Below are positions 25,142 to 34,505 of a DNA stretch of 46,959 nucleotides, piece after piece; position 1 is the stretch's first letter, and every line of letters begins with the position of its first letter. The translations under genes were made by a program, and so were the position numbers. Under the pieces are notes generated by a model. It was not told where the DNA came from, did no database searches, and saw only the letters and a program-made list of their open reading frames with translations. This DNA is from Caballeronia calidae (lineage in GTDB: Bacteria; Pseudomonadota; Gammaproteobacteria; Burkholderiales; Burkholderiaceae), in assembly GCF_900044055.2 (NCBI RefSeq), contig NZ_FCOX02000055.1, forward strand, positions 1 to 46,959, read 5' to 3'.

Positions 25142-26029
25142 ATGAACGCCAGAACCACGCTCCAAGCTCTGCGCATCGGCTTCGCCATTGCGTGTCTGTG
25201 CGCGCTTCAGAGCGCGCGTGCGGGCCAGTACATCCTGGTGCCGGAAGGAACCGTCACGCTGATTCGCGCGACGACCGTGTTCAACGTCGATGCGCCCATC
25301 GCGCTGGAGCAAGGCGATCTCCTCGCCACCGCGGCGCAAGGCAGCGCGCAACTCGAATCGGACGGCACCACCATCGGGCTCGGCGCGGACACGCACATCG
25401 CCATCGATGCCGCGCCGGGCGGCGATGCGCTCGCGCTGCTCTCGGGCTGGATCAAGATCGCGCGCACGCGGCCGGATGCAACGGAGTCCCTATCGATCGA
25501 TACCGCCACGCTCGACGGCGCGATGCGCGATGGCGCGGCCGTGCTGCACGCGAGCCGCGACGCGACCTCCCTCTTCATCGAGACGGGCGCGATGACGCTC
25601 GCCCTGCCCGGCCATGCCGACGTCCGTCAGACGCTCGACGGTGACCATTATGCCGCGCGTGAAGCAGGCAAACCCCTCGATGCGAGCACGCGCCCGGCGC
25701 CCGCGTTCATCGCCGGAATGCCGCTGCCGTTCCGCGATCCGCTCGTGGCGCTCTCCACGCCCGTGAAGGGGAAGCTCATCGTTGCGTCGCAGGGCCGCCC
25801 GGCGACCTTTGCCGATCTCGCCGGCTGGCTGAGCGCGCCGCTCGGCATTCGCCGCGGCTTCGTCGCGCGCTTCCGGCCGTTGGCGGAACGCGAGCCATTC
25901 CGCTCGCAGGTGCGGCAAAACCTGCGCGATCTTCCCGAATGGCGGCGCGTGCTGTGCCCGCCTCCCGCCAGGCCGCGCCGGCGCGCAGTCGCGCCCGTGC
26001 AGGCTCAGTCAACCGAGGTGGAGTCATGA
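25142..26029 (+). CDS. Periplasmic FecR-domain protein
   Basis: The 295-residue product starts with a clear signal peptide, a hydrophobic core followed by SARA-G with cleavage likely after residue 27. The next segment, about residues 30-190, has the FecR-type beta-rich layout: a GTVTLIRATTVF start, then EQGDLLATAAQGSAQLES, GTTIGLGADTHIAI, LLSGWIKIA and later SLFIETGAMTLAL. This fold occurs in periplasmic sensors and wall- or ligand-binding proteins. The C-terminus is basic and Pro-rich. No transmembrane anti-sigma part exists, so this is not a FecR-type sigma regulator. Its TGA overlaps the ATG of the next gene. Operon position before a membrane protein and a kinase suggests a periplasmic input to T6SS phosphorylation control. 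Confidence 0.75.
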   Translation: MNARTTLQALRIGFAIACLCALQSARAGQYILVPEGTVTLIRATTVFNVDAPIALEQGDLLATAAQGSAQLESDGTTIGLGADTHIAIDAAPGGDALALLSGWIKIARTRPDATESLSIDTATLDGAMRDGAAVLHASRDATSLFIETGAMTLALPGHADVRQTLDGDHYAAREAGKPLDASTRPAPAFIAGMPLPFRDPLVALSTPVKGKLIVASQGRPATFADLAGWLSAPLGIRRGFVARFRPLAEREPFRSQVRQNLRDLPEWRRVLCPPPARPRRRAVAPVQAQSTEVES

Positions 26030-26904
26030 GACTGTCGCTCGCCGTCAAATTCAATCTGGTGTTTCTCGCCGTTTTCGTAGTCGGTTTCGTGTCGGCCGGA
26101 TTCGCCGCGCGCGAATTGCTGCGCCGCGCGGCCATCGAAGAGACGGTGCAGAATGCGCGCGTCCTGATGGAAGCCGCGGGCGCCGCGCAGAACTACACGG
26201 CGACGCAAGTCACGCCGCTCTTGCAGACGCAGCTCAAATACAGTTTCGTGCCGCAGTCGGTGCCGGCGTTTTCGGCGGTCGAAACGCTGATGACGCTGGA
26301 AAAGCACCTCGCCGGGTACTCCTATCGCTCGACGATGCTGAATCCGACCAATCCGCGCGACCGGCCCTCGGACTGGGAAGCGGACGTGATCCGGCATCTG
26401 CACGACAAGCCCGAGCTCAAGGAAATCGTCGGCCTGCGCGACACGCCGACGGGGCAGAACCTCTATATAGCGCGCCCGAACCGCATCACCGACGCCGCCT
26501 GCATGGAATGCCACAGCGTGCCGTCGCGCGCGCCGAAGACGCTCATCGACAAGTACGGCCCCGACAACGGCTTCAACTGGGCGATGCACGATGTAATCGG
26601 CGCGGATTTCGTGTCGGTGCCGATGGCGCTGCCGGTCGCGCGCAGCGACGCGGTGCTGCGCACCTTCCTCGCGTCGCTGCTCGGGGTGTTCGTGCTGCTG
26701 CTGGTCGCGCTGAACGTGATGGTGCATCTGCTCGTCACGCGGCGCATCCGTGCGCTCTCGCGCGCCGCCGATCAGGCGAGTCTCGGCCAACTCGATGGCG
26801 CGGACTTCGGCGAGCGCGGCCGCGACGAGATCGCTTCGCTCGCCGCGTCGTTCGCCCGCATGAAGACGAGCCTCGTCGAAGCCTTCAAGATGATCGAGGC
26901 ATGA
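26026..26904 (+). CDS. Membrane haem-c sensor (Tll0287/DUF3365-like) with C-terminal HAMP segment
   Basis: The 292-residue protein has a membrane segment at about residues 9-29, a periplasmic domain of about 180 residues, a second membrane segment at about 215-240 and a HAMP-like stretch to the end. The periplasmic part fits the Tll0287-like (DUF3365) domain and carries CMECH at residues 159-163, a CxxCH motif for covalent haem c. Upstream are the family-typical NPTNPRDRPSDWE and YIARPNRIT blocks. It ends straight after the HAMP with no kinase or cyclase domain, so output must go through another protein. The start overlaps the FecR gene (ATGA), and the kinase GTG begins one base after its stop. 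I infer a redox or gas sensor acting on the kinase. Confidence 0.78.
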   Translation: MRLSLAVKFNLVFLAVFVVGFVSAGFAARELLRRAAIEETVQNARVLMEAAGAAQNYTATQVTPLLQTQLKYSFVPQSVPAFSAVETLMTLEKHLAGYSYRSTMLNPTNPRDRPSDWEADVIRHLHDKPELKEIVGLRDTPTGQNLYIARPNRITDAACMECHSVPSRAPKTLIDKYGPDNGFNWAMHDVIGADFVSVPMALPVARSDAVLRTFLASLLGVFVLLLVALNVMVHLLVTRRIRALSRAADQASLGQLDGADFGERGRDEIASLAASFARMKTSLVEAFKMIEA

Positions 26905-26905
26905 G

Positions 26906-28300
26906 GTGAACGCCGCCGCGACCGACCCGCCGCGCACGCCGGGCAATACGCAGCTCGGCAAGTACCGCATCGAGTCGATGCTGGGCGCGGGCGCGATGGG
27001 CATCGTCTATCGCGCGTTCGATCCGCACATCGAGCGCCATGTCGCGCTGAAGACGATCCGCCACGAGTTGTTCGAAAGCGGCGAGCGGGAAAGCCTGAAG
27101 GCGCGTCTGCGCAACGAGGCGCAGGCAGCCGGGCGGCTCGCGCATCCGAATATCGTCGGCGTGTATGACTATGGCGAGACGGCGGACACCGCCTATATCG
27201 CGATGGAGCTCGTGAGCGGCCATGGACTGAAGCAATGGCTCGACGCAGGCCGTCCGCTCGCAGCCGCCACCGCGCTCGACTGGTTCGGGCAACTGCTCGC
27301 CGCGCTCGGCTTCGCGCACGAGCACGGCGTCGTGCATCGCGACATCAAGCCCGCCAATCTGCTCGTGAATGCAGAAGGGCGGCTGAAGGTGGCGGACTTC
27401 GGCGTCGCGCATGTCGCATCGTCCACGCTGACGCTGACGGGCGCGATGATCGGCACGCCGAGCTACATGTCGCCGGAGCAGTTCACCGGCGAGCCCGTCG
27501 ACGGGCGTTCCGATCTTTTTTCCGCCGCGATCGTGCTGTATCAGATGCTCGCCGGATGCCGTCCGTTCGCGGGCGCATCGCAGGCGGAGGTCATGCGGCA
27601 GGTCATGCACGAGACGCCGCGCATGCCGTCCGCCTGCAACCCGGCGCTGCCGTCCGCGCTCGACGCCGTGCTGATGCGCGCGCTGTCCCGGCGTCCCGAT
27701 GCGCGTTTCCAGACAGCGAACGCGCTGCGGCGGGCACTCGACGTCGCGACGGACGGCACGGCCCACATCGCGACGACAGCAGCGGAAGACGACCGCACGA
27801 TTCTCGAAGCGCAGGCTGTCACGCTCGCATCGGGGACTGGCTCGTGGCGCGGCGACTCCCTGCCCTCGCTGACGATGTGGCCGGCCGCCTTGCTCGCGCC
27901 GGTCGAGGCTCAGCTTGCCGCGCAGATCGGGCCGGTGGCGCGTCTGCTCGTGCGCCGGGCGGCGGCGCGCATCGCCGATGCGCCGGACCTGCCCGCGCTC
28001 GTCGCACTGCTCGCGCCGCATATTCCCTCCGACAAAGGCCGTGCGCAGTTCGTCGCCGCGTTCGCGGACGCGTCAAAGGCGGGCACGTCGCGGGGACCAT
28101 CTCCGTCTTCGTCGCTTGGCGCGGAAGACGTGCAGGCCGCCGCGCTCCGGCTCGCCGTTTATCTCGGCCCGATTGCGACGATCGTCGCGAAACGCGAGGC
28201 GTCGCGCGCCGCCAGCCTGCGCGCACTGCACGAGCGGCTCGCGGCCGCGATCTCCAACGAAGCCGACCGCGCGCGTTTCGAGCGCGACATCGGGCTGTAG
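26906..28300 (+). CDS. ppkA: T6SS-associated Ser/Thr protein kinase, PpkA-like
   Basis: The 464-residue protein, started by GTG, has a eukaryote-type kinase domain at about residues 19-280. It has a glycine-rich loop GAGAMG (27-32), Lys49 in VALKTI, HRDIKPAN with Asp146, DFG at 164-166 and a GTPSYMSPEQ activation segment. Catalytic residues are complete. The C-terminal 170 residues lack a membrane segment and contain two related helical modules, one around VEAQLAAQIGPVARLLVRRAA and one around LRLAVYLGPIATIVAKREA, which may be a binding platform. In P. aeruginosa PpkA phosphorylates the FHA protein to switch on H1-T6SS. The FHA gene lies in this locus, and the phosphatase follows 26 bases later. 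Confidence 0.9.
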   Translation: MNAAATDPPRTPGNTQLGKYRIESMLGAGAMGIVYRAFDPHIERHVALKTIRHELFESGERESLKARLRNEAQAAGRLAHPNIVGVYDYGETADTAYIAMELVSGHGLKQWLDAGRPLAAATALDWFGQLLAALGFAHEHGVVHRDIKPANLLVNAEGRLKVADFGVAHVASSTLTLTGAMIGTPSYMSPEQFTGEPVDGRSDLFSAAIVLYQMLAGCRPFAGASQAEVMRQVMHETPRMPSACNPALPSALDAVLMRALSRRPDARFQTANALRRALDVATDGTAHIATTAAEDDRTILEAQAVTLASGTGSWRGDSLPSLTMWPAALLAPVEAQLAAQIGPVARLLVRRAAARIADAPDLPALVALLAPHIPSDKGRAQFVAAFADASKAGTSRGPSPSSSLGAEDVQAAALRLAVYLGPIATIVAKREASRAASLRALHERLAAAISNEADRARFERDIGL

Positions 28301-28326
28301 CGACACGATTAAAAGGAGCAAAACCG

Positions 28327-29136
28327 ATGCAACCCGACACGATCCGCCTCGCCACCTGCTCGGCATTCGGCCTGACCGACGCAGGACGCACGCGCCGCGA
28401 GAATCAGGACCGCTTTCTGATCGATACGGCGTCGAACCTCGTCGCGGTCGCGGACGGCATGGGCGGTCACGCATTCGGCGCGCGCGCCAGTGCAACGGCG
28501 CTCGACTGCATCGCCGCGCGGCTCGCGACTGACGCGATGCCGTGCGGTCACGCCGGCGCCACGTTCACCGATGATCCCGACGCCACCGTCCACGATGCCT
28601 CGGCCTGCGCGATGCGCGCCGCCGCCGACGCGCTCGACCACGCCAACGCGACCCTCCACGCGATGAACCTGCGCGAACGCCTCGCGCACCGATCGATGGG
28701 CACCACGTTGACGGGCATCTGGCAGCCCACCGGCTCGGCGCGGCTAATCTCGTTCCATGTCGGCGACAGCCGGCTCTATCGGTATCGCGACGACGCGCTG
28801 ACACAACTGTCGCGCGACCAGACGCTTTATCAGCAGGCGCTGGAGCGCGGCGCCATCGAGCACCTGCCGCCGCGCAACGTGCTGCTGCAGGCGCTGGGGC
28901 CGCTGCCGTCGATCGCGCCCGTCGTGGAAGCGCATGCGTGGCTGCCCGGCGACCGCTATCTGCTGTGCAGCGACGGATTGCACGGCGAGGTCGCGCATCG
29001 CGAGATCGAGGCGGTGCTCTCTGTGATGACGCCGCACGGCATCGGCGATGCATGCAGGCGTCTCGTGGCGCTCGCGCTCGACGCGGGCGGCAAGGACAAC
29101 ATCACGGCGGTCATTGCGTGTTTCGACGACGTTTAG
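28327..29136 (+). CDS. pppA: PP2C-family Ser/Thr phosphatase, PppA-like
   Basis: The 269-residue cytoplasmic phosphatase has the PPM metal-binding motifs. Asp28 is in ENQDRF, Asp43 and Gly44 are in VADGMGGH, and CSDGLHGEV and GGKDNITAVIA follow near the C-terminus. These coordinate two Mn or Mg ions that hydrolyse phospho-Thr. It would reverse the kinase encoded just upstream and turn the T6SS off. An AAAAGGAG ribosome binding site precedes the ATG at 28327. The gene converges on tagF, and the two stop codons share bases, so transcripts from both strands meet here. Family and role are clear from motif and context. Confidence 0.92.
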   Translation: MQPDTIRLATCSAFGLTDAGRTRRENQDRFLIDTASNLVAVADGMGGHAFGARASATALDCIAARLATDAMPCGHAGATFTDDPDATVHDASACAMRAAADALDHANATLHAMNLRERLAHRSMGTTLTGIWQPTGSARLISFHVGDSRLYRYRDDALTQLSRDQTLYQQALERGAIEHLPPRNVLLQALGPLPSIAPVVEAHAWLPGDRYLLCSDGLHGEVAHREIEAVLSVMTPHGIGDACRRLVALALDAGGKDNITAVIACFDDV

Positions 29137-29717
29137 TCCGCGCGGCTGCCGGCGCTGTCGAATAGCGCCGCGACGAACGCGGCATCGGGCAAACCGACGC
29201 TCACGCGCGCCGATGCCGCGTGCCACCAATCGCTCATTCCCCGCGCACCGGCATGCGATGGCGCCGACACGCCGCTCGCATCATCCGCATGCGAAAGCGC
29301 GAGCAATCCGGCATCGAAATCCGAAAGACACGCGCCCTTACCGAGCGTCGCGAGCGCGAGCGCGCTGCAACGCGCGAACCACGCGTGAGCATGCGGACGC
29401 CACATCGGCCATGCGCGGGGCTCGACAGGCGCGGCAATCGTGAGCGGAAAGTGACGGCCCGCGCTGTCGACGCTCGGCATCAGCACGCCCGCCCATCCGC
29501 TCTCCCCCAGCACGCCGCCGCCGAGCGCGAAGCACCACAGCGGCGCGGTCAGATAAGCATCGAGCCATGCAGAACCGCGCGCCGCGCGGCCCGCGAGCAG
29601 GCCCGCCTGCAACATCGCGTCCCAAGGCTCGACGAAGCACGCCGGCAGGCGGCGCGTCACGAAGTCGCCGTTGCCGCGCACCTTGCCGAAGCATCCCGCG
29701 ACGCCCGGCGACATCAT
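29133..29717 (-). CDS. tagF: T6SS-associated protein TagF
   Basis: The 194-residue product has the TagF (DUF2094) N-terminal motif GCFGKVRGNGDFVTRRL, followed by the AWLDAYLTAPLWCFALGGG and GVLMPSVDSAGRHFPLTI blocks. In P. aeruginosa TagF represses T6SS firing post-translationally through the Fha protein. I use the ATG at 29717, which overlaps the tssM TGA (TGATG); a GTG one codon earlier is also possible. It is the last gene of the long minus-strand T6SS operon and ends within the pppA stop codon. It is a single-domain form, not fused to a PppA domain as in some species. Confidence 0.88.
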   Translation of the reverse strand: MMSPGVAGCFGKVRGNGDFVTRRLPACFVEPWDAMLQAGLLAGRAARGSAWLDAYLTAPLWCFALGGGVLGESGWAGVLMPSVDSAGRHFPLTIAAPVEPRAWPMWRPHAHAWFARCSALALATLGKGACLSDFDAGLLALSHADDASGVSAPSHAGARGMSDWWHAASARVSVGLPDAAFVAALFDSAGSRAD

Positions 29718-32700
29718 CACAGATGCTCCGGACAGCGAAACTGCTCGAGCGGCGCGCGCCGGAAAGGATTGACGATGCTCGTCGCATCCAGCTCGAGCAC
29801 GGCACGGCGTCCGGCGGAATCGAGCGTGAGCCGGTAGCGGTCAGGCTGCGCCGTCGCTTCGAGTCTGCCCGCGTCGAGCAGATGCAGAAGCGCCCACGGA
29901 CCGCTCGCATCCAGCGGCGCGGTTTGCGTCGCGGAAGGCGGGCCGAATTGCGCGCTCGCGCGGCCGGTATTCCTGCCGCTCGGCCATTGCAGCAGCATCG
30001 ACTGGAGACCGTCCGGCTTCAGGGCGAGCTGCTGCCCGTCGATGTCGAGATTCACCTGCGTCACGGCGGGATCGAAGGCAAGCGCCTTCACGCGAAAGCG
30101 GACCGACATGTCGCGGCTGCCGTCGTGGAAAAACGCGTCGCGGATCTGCGCGGCGCGCTGAAACTGCGCGAGCGCATCGCGAGGCATGCCCGCCGGCGGC
30201 GTGCCGGCGCGCCATTGCCACACGGGTCCGCTCGTATCGACCAGCGCGGCGAGATTCTTCTGGAAGAAATCGTCGATGAGACCGCCCGGCGCGAACAGCT
30301 TGCCGAAGTCGTCGGCGGCGACGTCGCGGTTCGAGCCATGCACGAACGGATAGCGGCCATCGAGCGCGCGGCGGCACAACGGCCCGGCGCTCGCGTTCCA
30401 CTGCGCGTCGAGGCGCGCGCGCTCGCCGCCCTCGACGAGCGCCGCGCCCGCCGTGGCGAGCGATGCCGCGACGGGCGTGAGCGGCGCCGGGGCCGTCTGG
30501 CTCGCGAGCCTCAGCTTGCCGAGCGCATCGCCGGCGGGCGCGGGCTGGCCCAATCTGCGCGCGGCGTCGGCGGCGTCGAGATAGACGGCGGCGTCCTTGA
30601 GCGGCGCGAGCGCGCGATCCAGCGCGGCGGCATCGCCCGGCTTGCCCGCGAGTTCGTGCAACTGCTGAAAGTGCTCGTCGACGCGTGCCGCCGCAATCGT
30701 CGTCTCGCGCGCCGCCGCGACGATGAACTTCCTGAGCGGCGAATCGGGCGCGGAAAGCGCGTTCGCGATACGCGCGCCATCGGCGAGAGCGGTGACAGGC
30801 ACGACGGTCACATCGTCGAGCAGGCCGTCCCATGTATGGAGATAGGCATCGAAGTAGCGCGCGTCGAGCGCGGCGCGCAACGCGGCGGCGCCATCGGGCG
30901 TGAGCGCGGCGGCGTCGCGGCCGAGCACCCAGGCGTCCTTCGCGACATCGTCGAGCGCCGCATCGCGCAGCCGCATGTATTGCGCGTAGCCGGCCCGGGT
31001 GTACGCGCCCGCGATGCCGGTCGTGAGCGGCGCGCCGCTCGCGCGCCTGAGCAGCAGCGGCGCGTTCGGTCCGGCTGCGGCGCTCACGTCAAAAGCGGCC
31101 AGATTCGCCTGCGCAAGCTCGCCGTCCACCCGGTCGCCGATGCGCTGCGACAGCGGCAATTCGGCCAGCCGCGCGCGCGCCGCCTTGATGAGCGCATCGT
31201 CGAGCGGCAGCGACGGATCGAAGCGCGTCTTGTCGAACAGCGCGGCGAGATGCGCATCGAGCGCGCTTCTTTGGGCCGGGCTCGCGTCGACGGAGAGTGC
31301 GGGGACCAGATGGGCGCGCAGCGCGGCGGGGTCGAAGTGGCGCGCGTCGCCGAGCATCAGATAGGCGCGCAAGGCTTCGTAGCGCGACGCCTCCGAGGTC
31401 GGAGCATTGACATCGCGCAGCGCCTGCGTGAGCTTGCCGACCGCGAGCGGCAGCAAAGTCTGATCGAGCAGGCGCCGGTACGTCACGCGCGCTTCCTGGC
31501 CAAGCTTGTCGCCCTGATAGAGCCAGAGCCGGGTGAGCCACGGCACCGGCTTGCCGGCATCCGCATAGCCGCCGGGCAGCGCGCGTGCCGCGTCAAGCAA
31601 GGGCAGTACCGCGAGCGGGTCCGCGGACGCGTTCGACTCGCGCGCCAGTTGCGCGACGTGCCGCGTCTGCCGCTCGAACTCGGCGACATAGGCACGGTTG
31701 CGCTGATAGCTCACGGCCATGCCTGCGAGCGCGAGCATCAGCGTCACGCCGATCAGCGCGAGCGCGCCGCGCCGCAGCCACGCGCTGCAACGCTCGAAGC
31801 GCGCGTTCGCGCCCACCAGCCCGGATTCCGCGATCACCACGTCCTTGAGCAGACGGTTGATGAAGTAGGCACGCCCCGACGCGTCGCGGTTGTACCCTGC
31901 ATCGCACCCCAAGCCGAGCGATTGCGCGATGGCGCTGATCGCGCGGTCGATCGGACGGCCATGCTGCGTGCCGCTCGTGAAGTACACGCCGCGCAACAGC
32001 GGCGACGCCTCGAAGCGCGTGCCGCGAAACGCGCCGTCGAGAAAGCGCCCGAGCGCCGGCTGCAGCCCAGCGAACTGCTGCGCGAAGCCGTACACGCGCG
32101 CGCGCCGCTGCACGTCCGATTCCCGCTGCATGCGATGCGGCACGCGCGCCTGCAGCCGCGCGCCGAGCGCATCGAATTCGGCGGGGAATGCGGCGAGCGC
32201 CGCGTCCGCGCCCGGCGACTCGTCGAACGCGAAGGTGATGCCCCAGACCTGATTGCGCTCCGCTTCGCCGAGGTCGTCGAAGAACTCGGTGAAGCCCGCC
32301 AGCAGATCGCACTTCGTCACGACGACGTAGACCGGCAAGCGCACCCCGAGCCGCTCGCTCAACTCCGTGAGCCGGCTGCGGATCGTGCGGATGTGCGCGT
32401 CGCGCGCGGTCTCGTCCTGGCGCACGAGATCCGCCGCCGAAACCGTCACGATGAGGCCGTTCAGCGGCCGGCGCGGCCGGTACTTGCGCAGCAGTTGCAG
32501 GAAGCCCGTCCACGCGGATTCGTCGGCTTGCGAGTCGCTGTCCTGCGTCGTGTAGCGGCCCGCCGTATCGACGAGCACGGCGTCGTCGGTGAACCACCAG
32601 TCGCAGTGACGCGTGCCGCCGACGCCGCCGATCGCCTCGTCGCCGAGTTTCTCGCGCAGCGGAAAGCGCAGGCCGGAATGCGCGAGCGCCGTGCTCTTGC

Positions 32701-33109
32701 CGGTGCCAGGCGCGCCGATGAACATGTACCACGGCAACTGATACACCCACTGCCGGCCGTTGACGCCTTTCATGCGCGCCTGCCGCAGGATCGCGAGCGC
32801 CTGCCCGAAGCGCTCGCGCAGCACCGCGAGTTCCGCGCTGCCTGCTGCCGCCGCCTGCCCTTGCCCCGCGACGCCGCTCATGAAGCGCCGATTGACGAGC
32901 CGCGCGACGCCCGCGCGCACGCCCCACGCCAACGTCCACGCGGCGACGAGCGCCGCCATCGCGGTCCAGCGGGCGCGCGGCGATTCGAGCGGCGCGTGTC
33001 CATCGAACGCGAAAAGCGGCCCTTCGAACCACACGACGACGAGCAGCGCGAGCACGCCAGCGAGCGTGAGCCATTGCGGCGTATTAAGCATTCCTGCGAA
33101 TTTCTTCAT
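29717..33109 (-). CDS. tssM: T6SS membrane complex protein TssM (IcmF)
   Basis: TssM spans the inner membrane and forms, with TssL and TssJ, the channel that anchors the baseplate. The 1130-residue size is typical. Two membrane segments near the N-terminus are followed by a cytoplasmic GTPase-like domain with an intact Walker A (GAPGTGKST) and a WWFTDDAVLVDTAGRY switch region. A third membrane segment near residues 445-465 leads to the large periplasmic domain, which ends with the IcmF C-terminal and TssM beta domains. I prefer the ATG at 33109 because GGAG sits before it; an ATG four codons upstream (33121) is in frame. Some TssM proteins lack the Walker motif; this one keeps it. Confidence 0.95.
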   Translation of the reverse strand: MKKFAGMLNTPQWLTLAGVLALLVVVWFEGPLFAFDGHAPLESPRARWTAMAALVAAWTLAWGVRAGVARLVNRRFMSGVAGQGQAAAAGSAELAVLRERFGQALAILRQARMKGVNGRQWVYQLPWYMFIGAPGTGKSTALAHSGLRFPLREKLGDEAIGGVGGTRHCDWWFTDDAVLVDTAGRYTTQDSDSQADESAWTGFLQLLRKYRPRRPLNGLIVTVSAADLVRQDETARDAHIRTIRSRLTELSERLGVRLPVYVVVTKCDLLAGFTEFFDDLGEAERNQVWGITFAFDESPGADAALAAFPAEFDALGARLQARVPHRMQRESDVQRRARVYGFAQQFAGLQPALGRFLDGAFRGTRFEASPLLRGVYFTSGTQHGRPIDRAISAIAQSLGLGCDAGYNRDASGRAYFINRLLKDVVIAESGLVGANARFERCSAWLRRGALALIGVTLMLALAGMAVSYQRNRAYVAEFERQTRHVAQLARESNASADPLAVLPLLDAARALPGGYADAGKPVPWLTRLWLYQGDKLGQEARVTYRRLLDQTLLPLAVGKLTQALRDVNAPTSEASRYEALRAYLMLGDARHFDPAALRAHLVPALSVDASPAQRSALDAHLAALFDKTRFDPSLPLDDALIKAARARLAELPLSQRIGDRVDGELAQANLAAFDVSAAAGPNAPLLLRRASGAPLTTGIAGAYTRAGYAQYMRLRDAALDDVAKDAWVLGRDAAALTPDGAAALRAALDARYFDAYLHTWDGLLDDVTVVPVTALADGARIANALSAPDSPLRKFIVAAARETTIAAARVDEHFQQLHELAGKPGDAAALDRALAPLKDAAVYLDAADAARRLGQPAPAGDALGKLRLASQTAPAPLTPVAASLATAGAALVEGGERARLDAQWNASAGPLCRRALDGRYPFVHGSNRDVAADDFGKLFAPGGLIDDFFQKNLAALVDTSGPVWQWRAGTPPAGMPRDALAQFQRAAQIRDAFFHDGSRDMSVRFRVKALAFDPAVTQVNLDIDGQQLALKPDGLQSMLLQWPSGRNTGRASAQFGPPSATQTAPLDASGPWALLHLLDAGRLEATAQPDRYRLTLDSAGRRAVLELDATSIVNPFRRAPLEQFRCPEHL

Positions 33110-33149
33110 CGATGTCTCCATGCCTCGAATACTTTGGCGTCACGTCACG

Positions 33150-34475
33150 TCACGATGACGCGCCCGGCGCGAGCAGCGTGATCTCCACCCGCCGGTTTTT
33201 CGCGCGGCCGGCGGGCGTGTCGTTCGGCGCGAGCGGCTCGGCGTCGCCGCGTCCTTCGGCGGAAAAGCGCGCGCTCGCGCCGGTGAGCGACGCGAGCATC
33301 GCGCGCACGGTTTCGGCGCGCGCCTGCGACAAATGCCAGTTCGACGGAAAGCGCGCCGACACGAGCCGCTGGTCGTCGGTGTGGCCCGTGACGACGACCC
33401 GGCCGGCCACGCTCTTCAGCGCCTCCGCGATGCGTCCGATCAGCGCGTCGTAGGCCGGATCGAGCGTCGCGCTGCCGGAGGCGAACAGGTTGTCGCCGGT
33501 GATCGTGACGATGGAGCGGTCCGACGTCTCGCGCACCGAAACCAAACCCTGGCGGATCTCGGGCGCGAGAAAGGTGGCGAGCGTCGCGGCGGCGGCGGGC
33601 ATCGCGGCGGGCGCGATCATGCTCGCCCGCGCGGCGGGCCGCTCGCTCACGCGGATGCGGTTGAGCGCGTCGAACACCGGATCGGACGTGCGGTTCAGGC
33701 TCAGCGCGAGCGCGATGTGCGTCGCCACCAGCACGACACCCGCGAGCGCGGCGCAGACCCACGGCGGCATGCGCTGCCCGAGCGGCTTGCGCGCGCGCTC
33801 GGCGGGCCGCCAGTGCACCGACAGCTCGGTTTCGAACGCGCCGCGCTGAGTGCGGATGATGCGCTCAAGCCGCTCGCGCACGGAGTCGAGCTGGCTGCGC
33901 CCGCCGTCGATCAGGCGATATCGCCCTTCGAAGCCGAGCGACAGGATCACGTACAGCAGTTCCAGCACGTCGACGTTGCGCGCCTGATCCTGCGCGAGCC
34001 GTTGCAGGATCAGGAAGAAACGTTCGCCGCCCGACGCTTCGTTATGGAAGGTCACGAGCAGGCTGCGGCTCGCCCATACGCCGCTGCCCCACGGCGTGCC
34101 CGAGATCGCCTCGTCGATGCAGGTGCACAGGCAATAGCGCGCCGCCGCGAGCTTTTCGGTGTCGATGCCGCTCGCGCGTACCTCCGACTCGAAGGCACGC
34201 ACCATCCGCGCGAGCTCGGCGCGCAGCCCTTCGATATCGGCGATCGCCGCGCGCTGGCGCAGCGGCAGCGCCAGTTCGAGCAGCGGATTGGCCGCGCGCA
34301 CCAGCGGGTTCAGGCCGGCCGCGACCGGCAGCACGGGCGCGCGGGTGTCGCGCGGCGCGGGTTCGCCGCGATCTTCGTCATCGCGGGCACGCGACGCGGC
34401 GCGTCCGCCCGGCTGCGGAATCAGGATGGTGTCGTCCGGGTCGAAGCCGGCTTGCGGAAAGGTCGGTGCGTTCAC
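33150..34475 (-). CDS. tssL: T6SS membrane complex protein TssL, evolved form with OmpA domain
   Basis: The 441-residue protein has a DotU-type cytoplasmic domain at about residues 50-220, with AARYCLCTCIDEAI, SLLVTFHNEASGGERFF and LYVILSLGFEGRYR. A single membrane segment follows at about 240-260. The periplasmic OmpA-like domain, about residues 305-435, contains VTGHTDDQRL and a closing GRAKNRRVEI. TssL bridges the baseplate protein TssK and the TssM channel. The OmpA part is expected to bind peptidoglycan and fix the complex to the wall, a job done by separate TagL-type proteins in other systems. It lies between tssK and tssM, as usual. Confidence 0.93.
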   Translation of the reverse strand: MNAPTFPQAGFDPDDTILIPQPGGRAASRARDDEDRGEPAPRDTRAPVLPVAAGLNPLVRAANPLLELALPLRQRAAIADIEGLRAELARMVRAFESEVRASGIDTEKLAAARYCLCTCIDEAISGTPWGSGVWASRSLLVTFHNEASGGERFFLILQRLAQDQARNVDVLELLYVILSLGFEGRYRLIDGGRSQLDSVRERLERIIRTQRGAFETELSVHWRPAERARKPLGQRMPPWVCAALAGVVLVATHIALALSLNRTSDPVFDALNRIRVSERPAARASMIAPAAMPAAAATLATFLAPEIRQGLVSVRETSDRSIVTITGDNLFASGSATLDPAYDALIGRIAEALKSVAGRVVVTGHTDDQRLVSARFPSNWHLSQARAETVRAMLASLTGASARFSAEGRGDAEPLAPNDTPAGRAKNRRVEITLLAPGASS

Positions 34476-34505
34476 GATGGGTTCCTTCGTCGAATGGAGC
34501 CGGCG

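Noticed and set aside
33141..33158. Short tandem GTCAC units between tssL and tssM
   Set aside because: Only three copies of five bases in a 40-base gap and partly inside the tssL stop region; consistent with chance.
29567..33181. A 1204-codon open frame on the plus strand across tssM and tagF
   Set aside because: It is antisense to clear T6SS genes, rich in Arg/Ala/Glu with no motifs, and arises from the high-GC third-position bias of the real genes.
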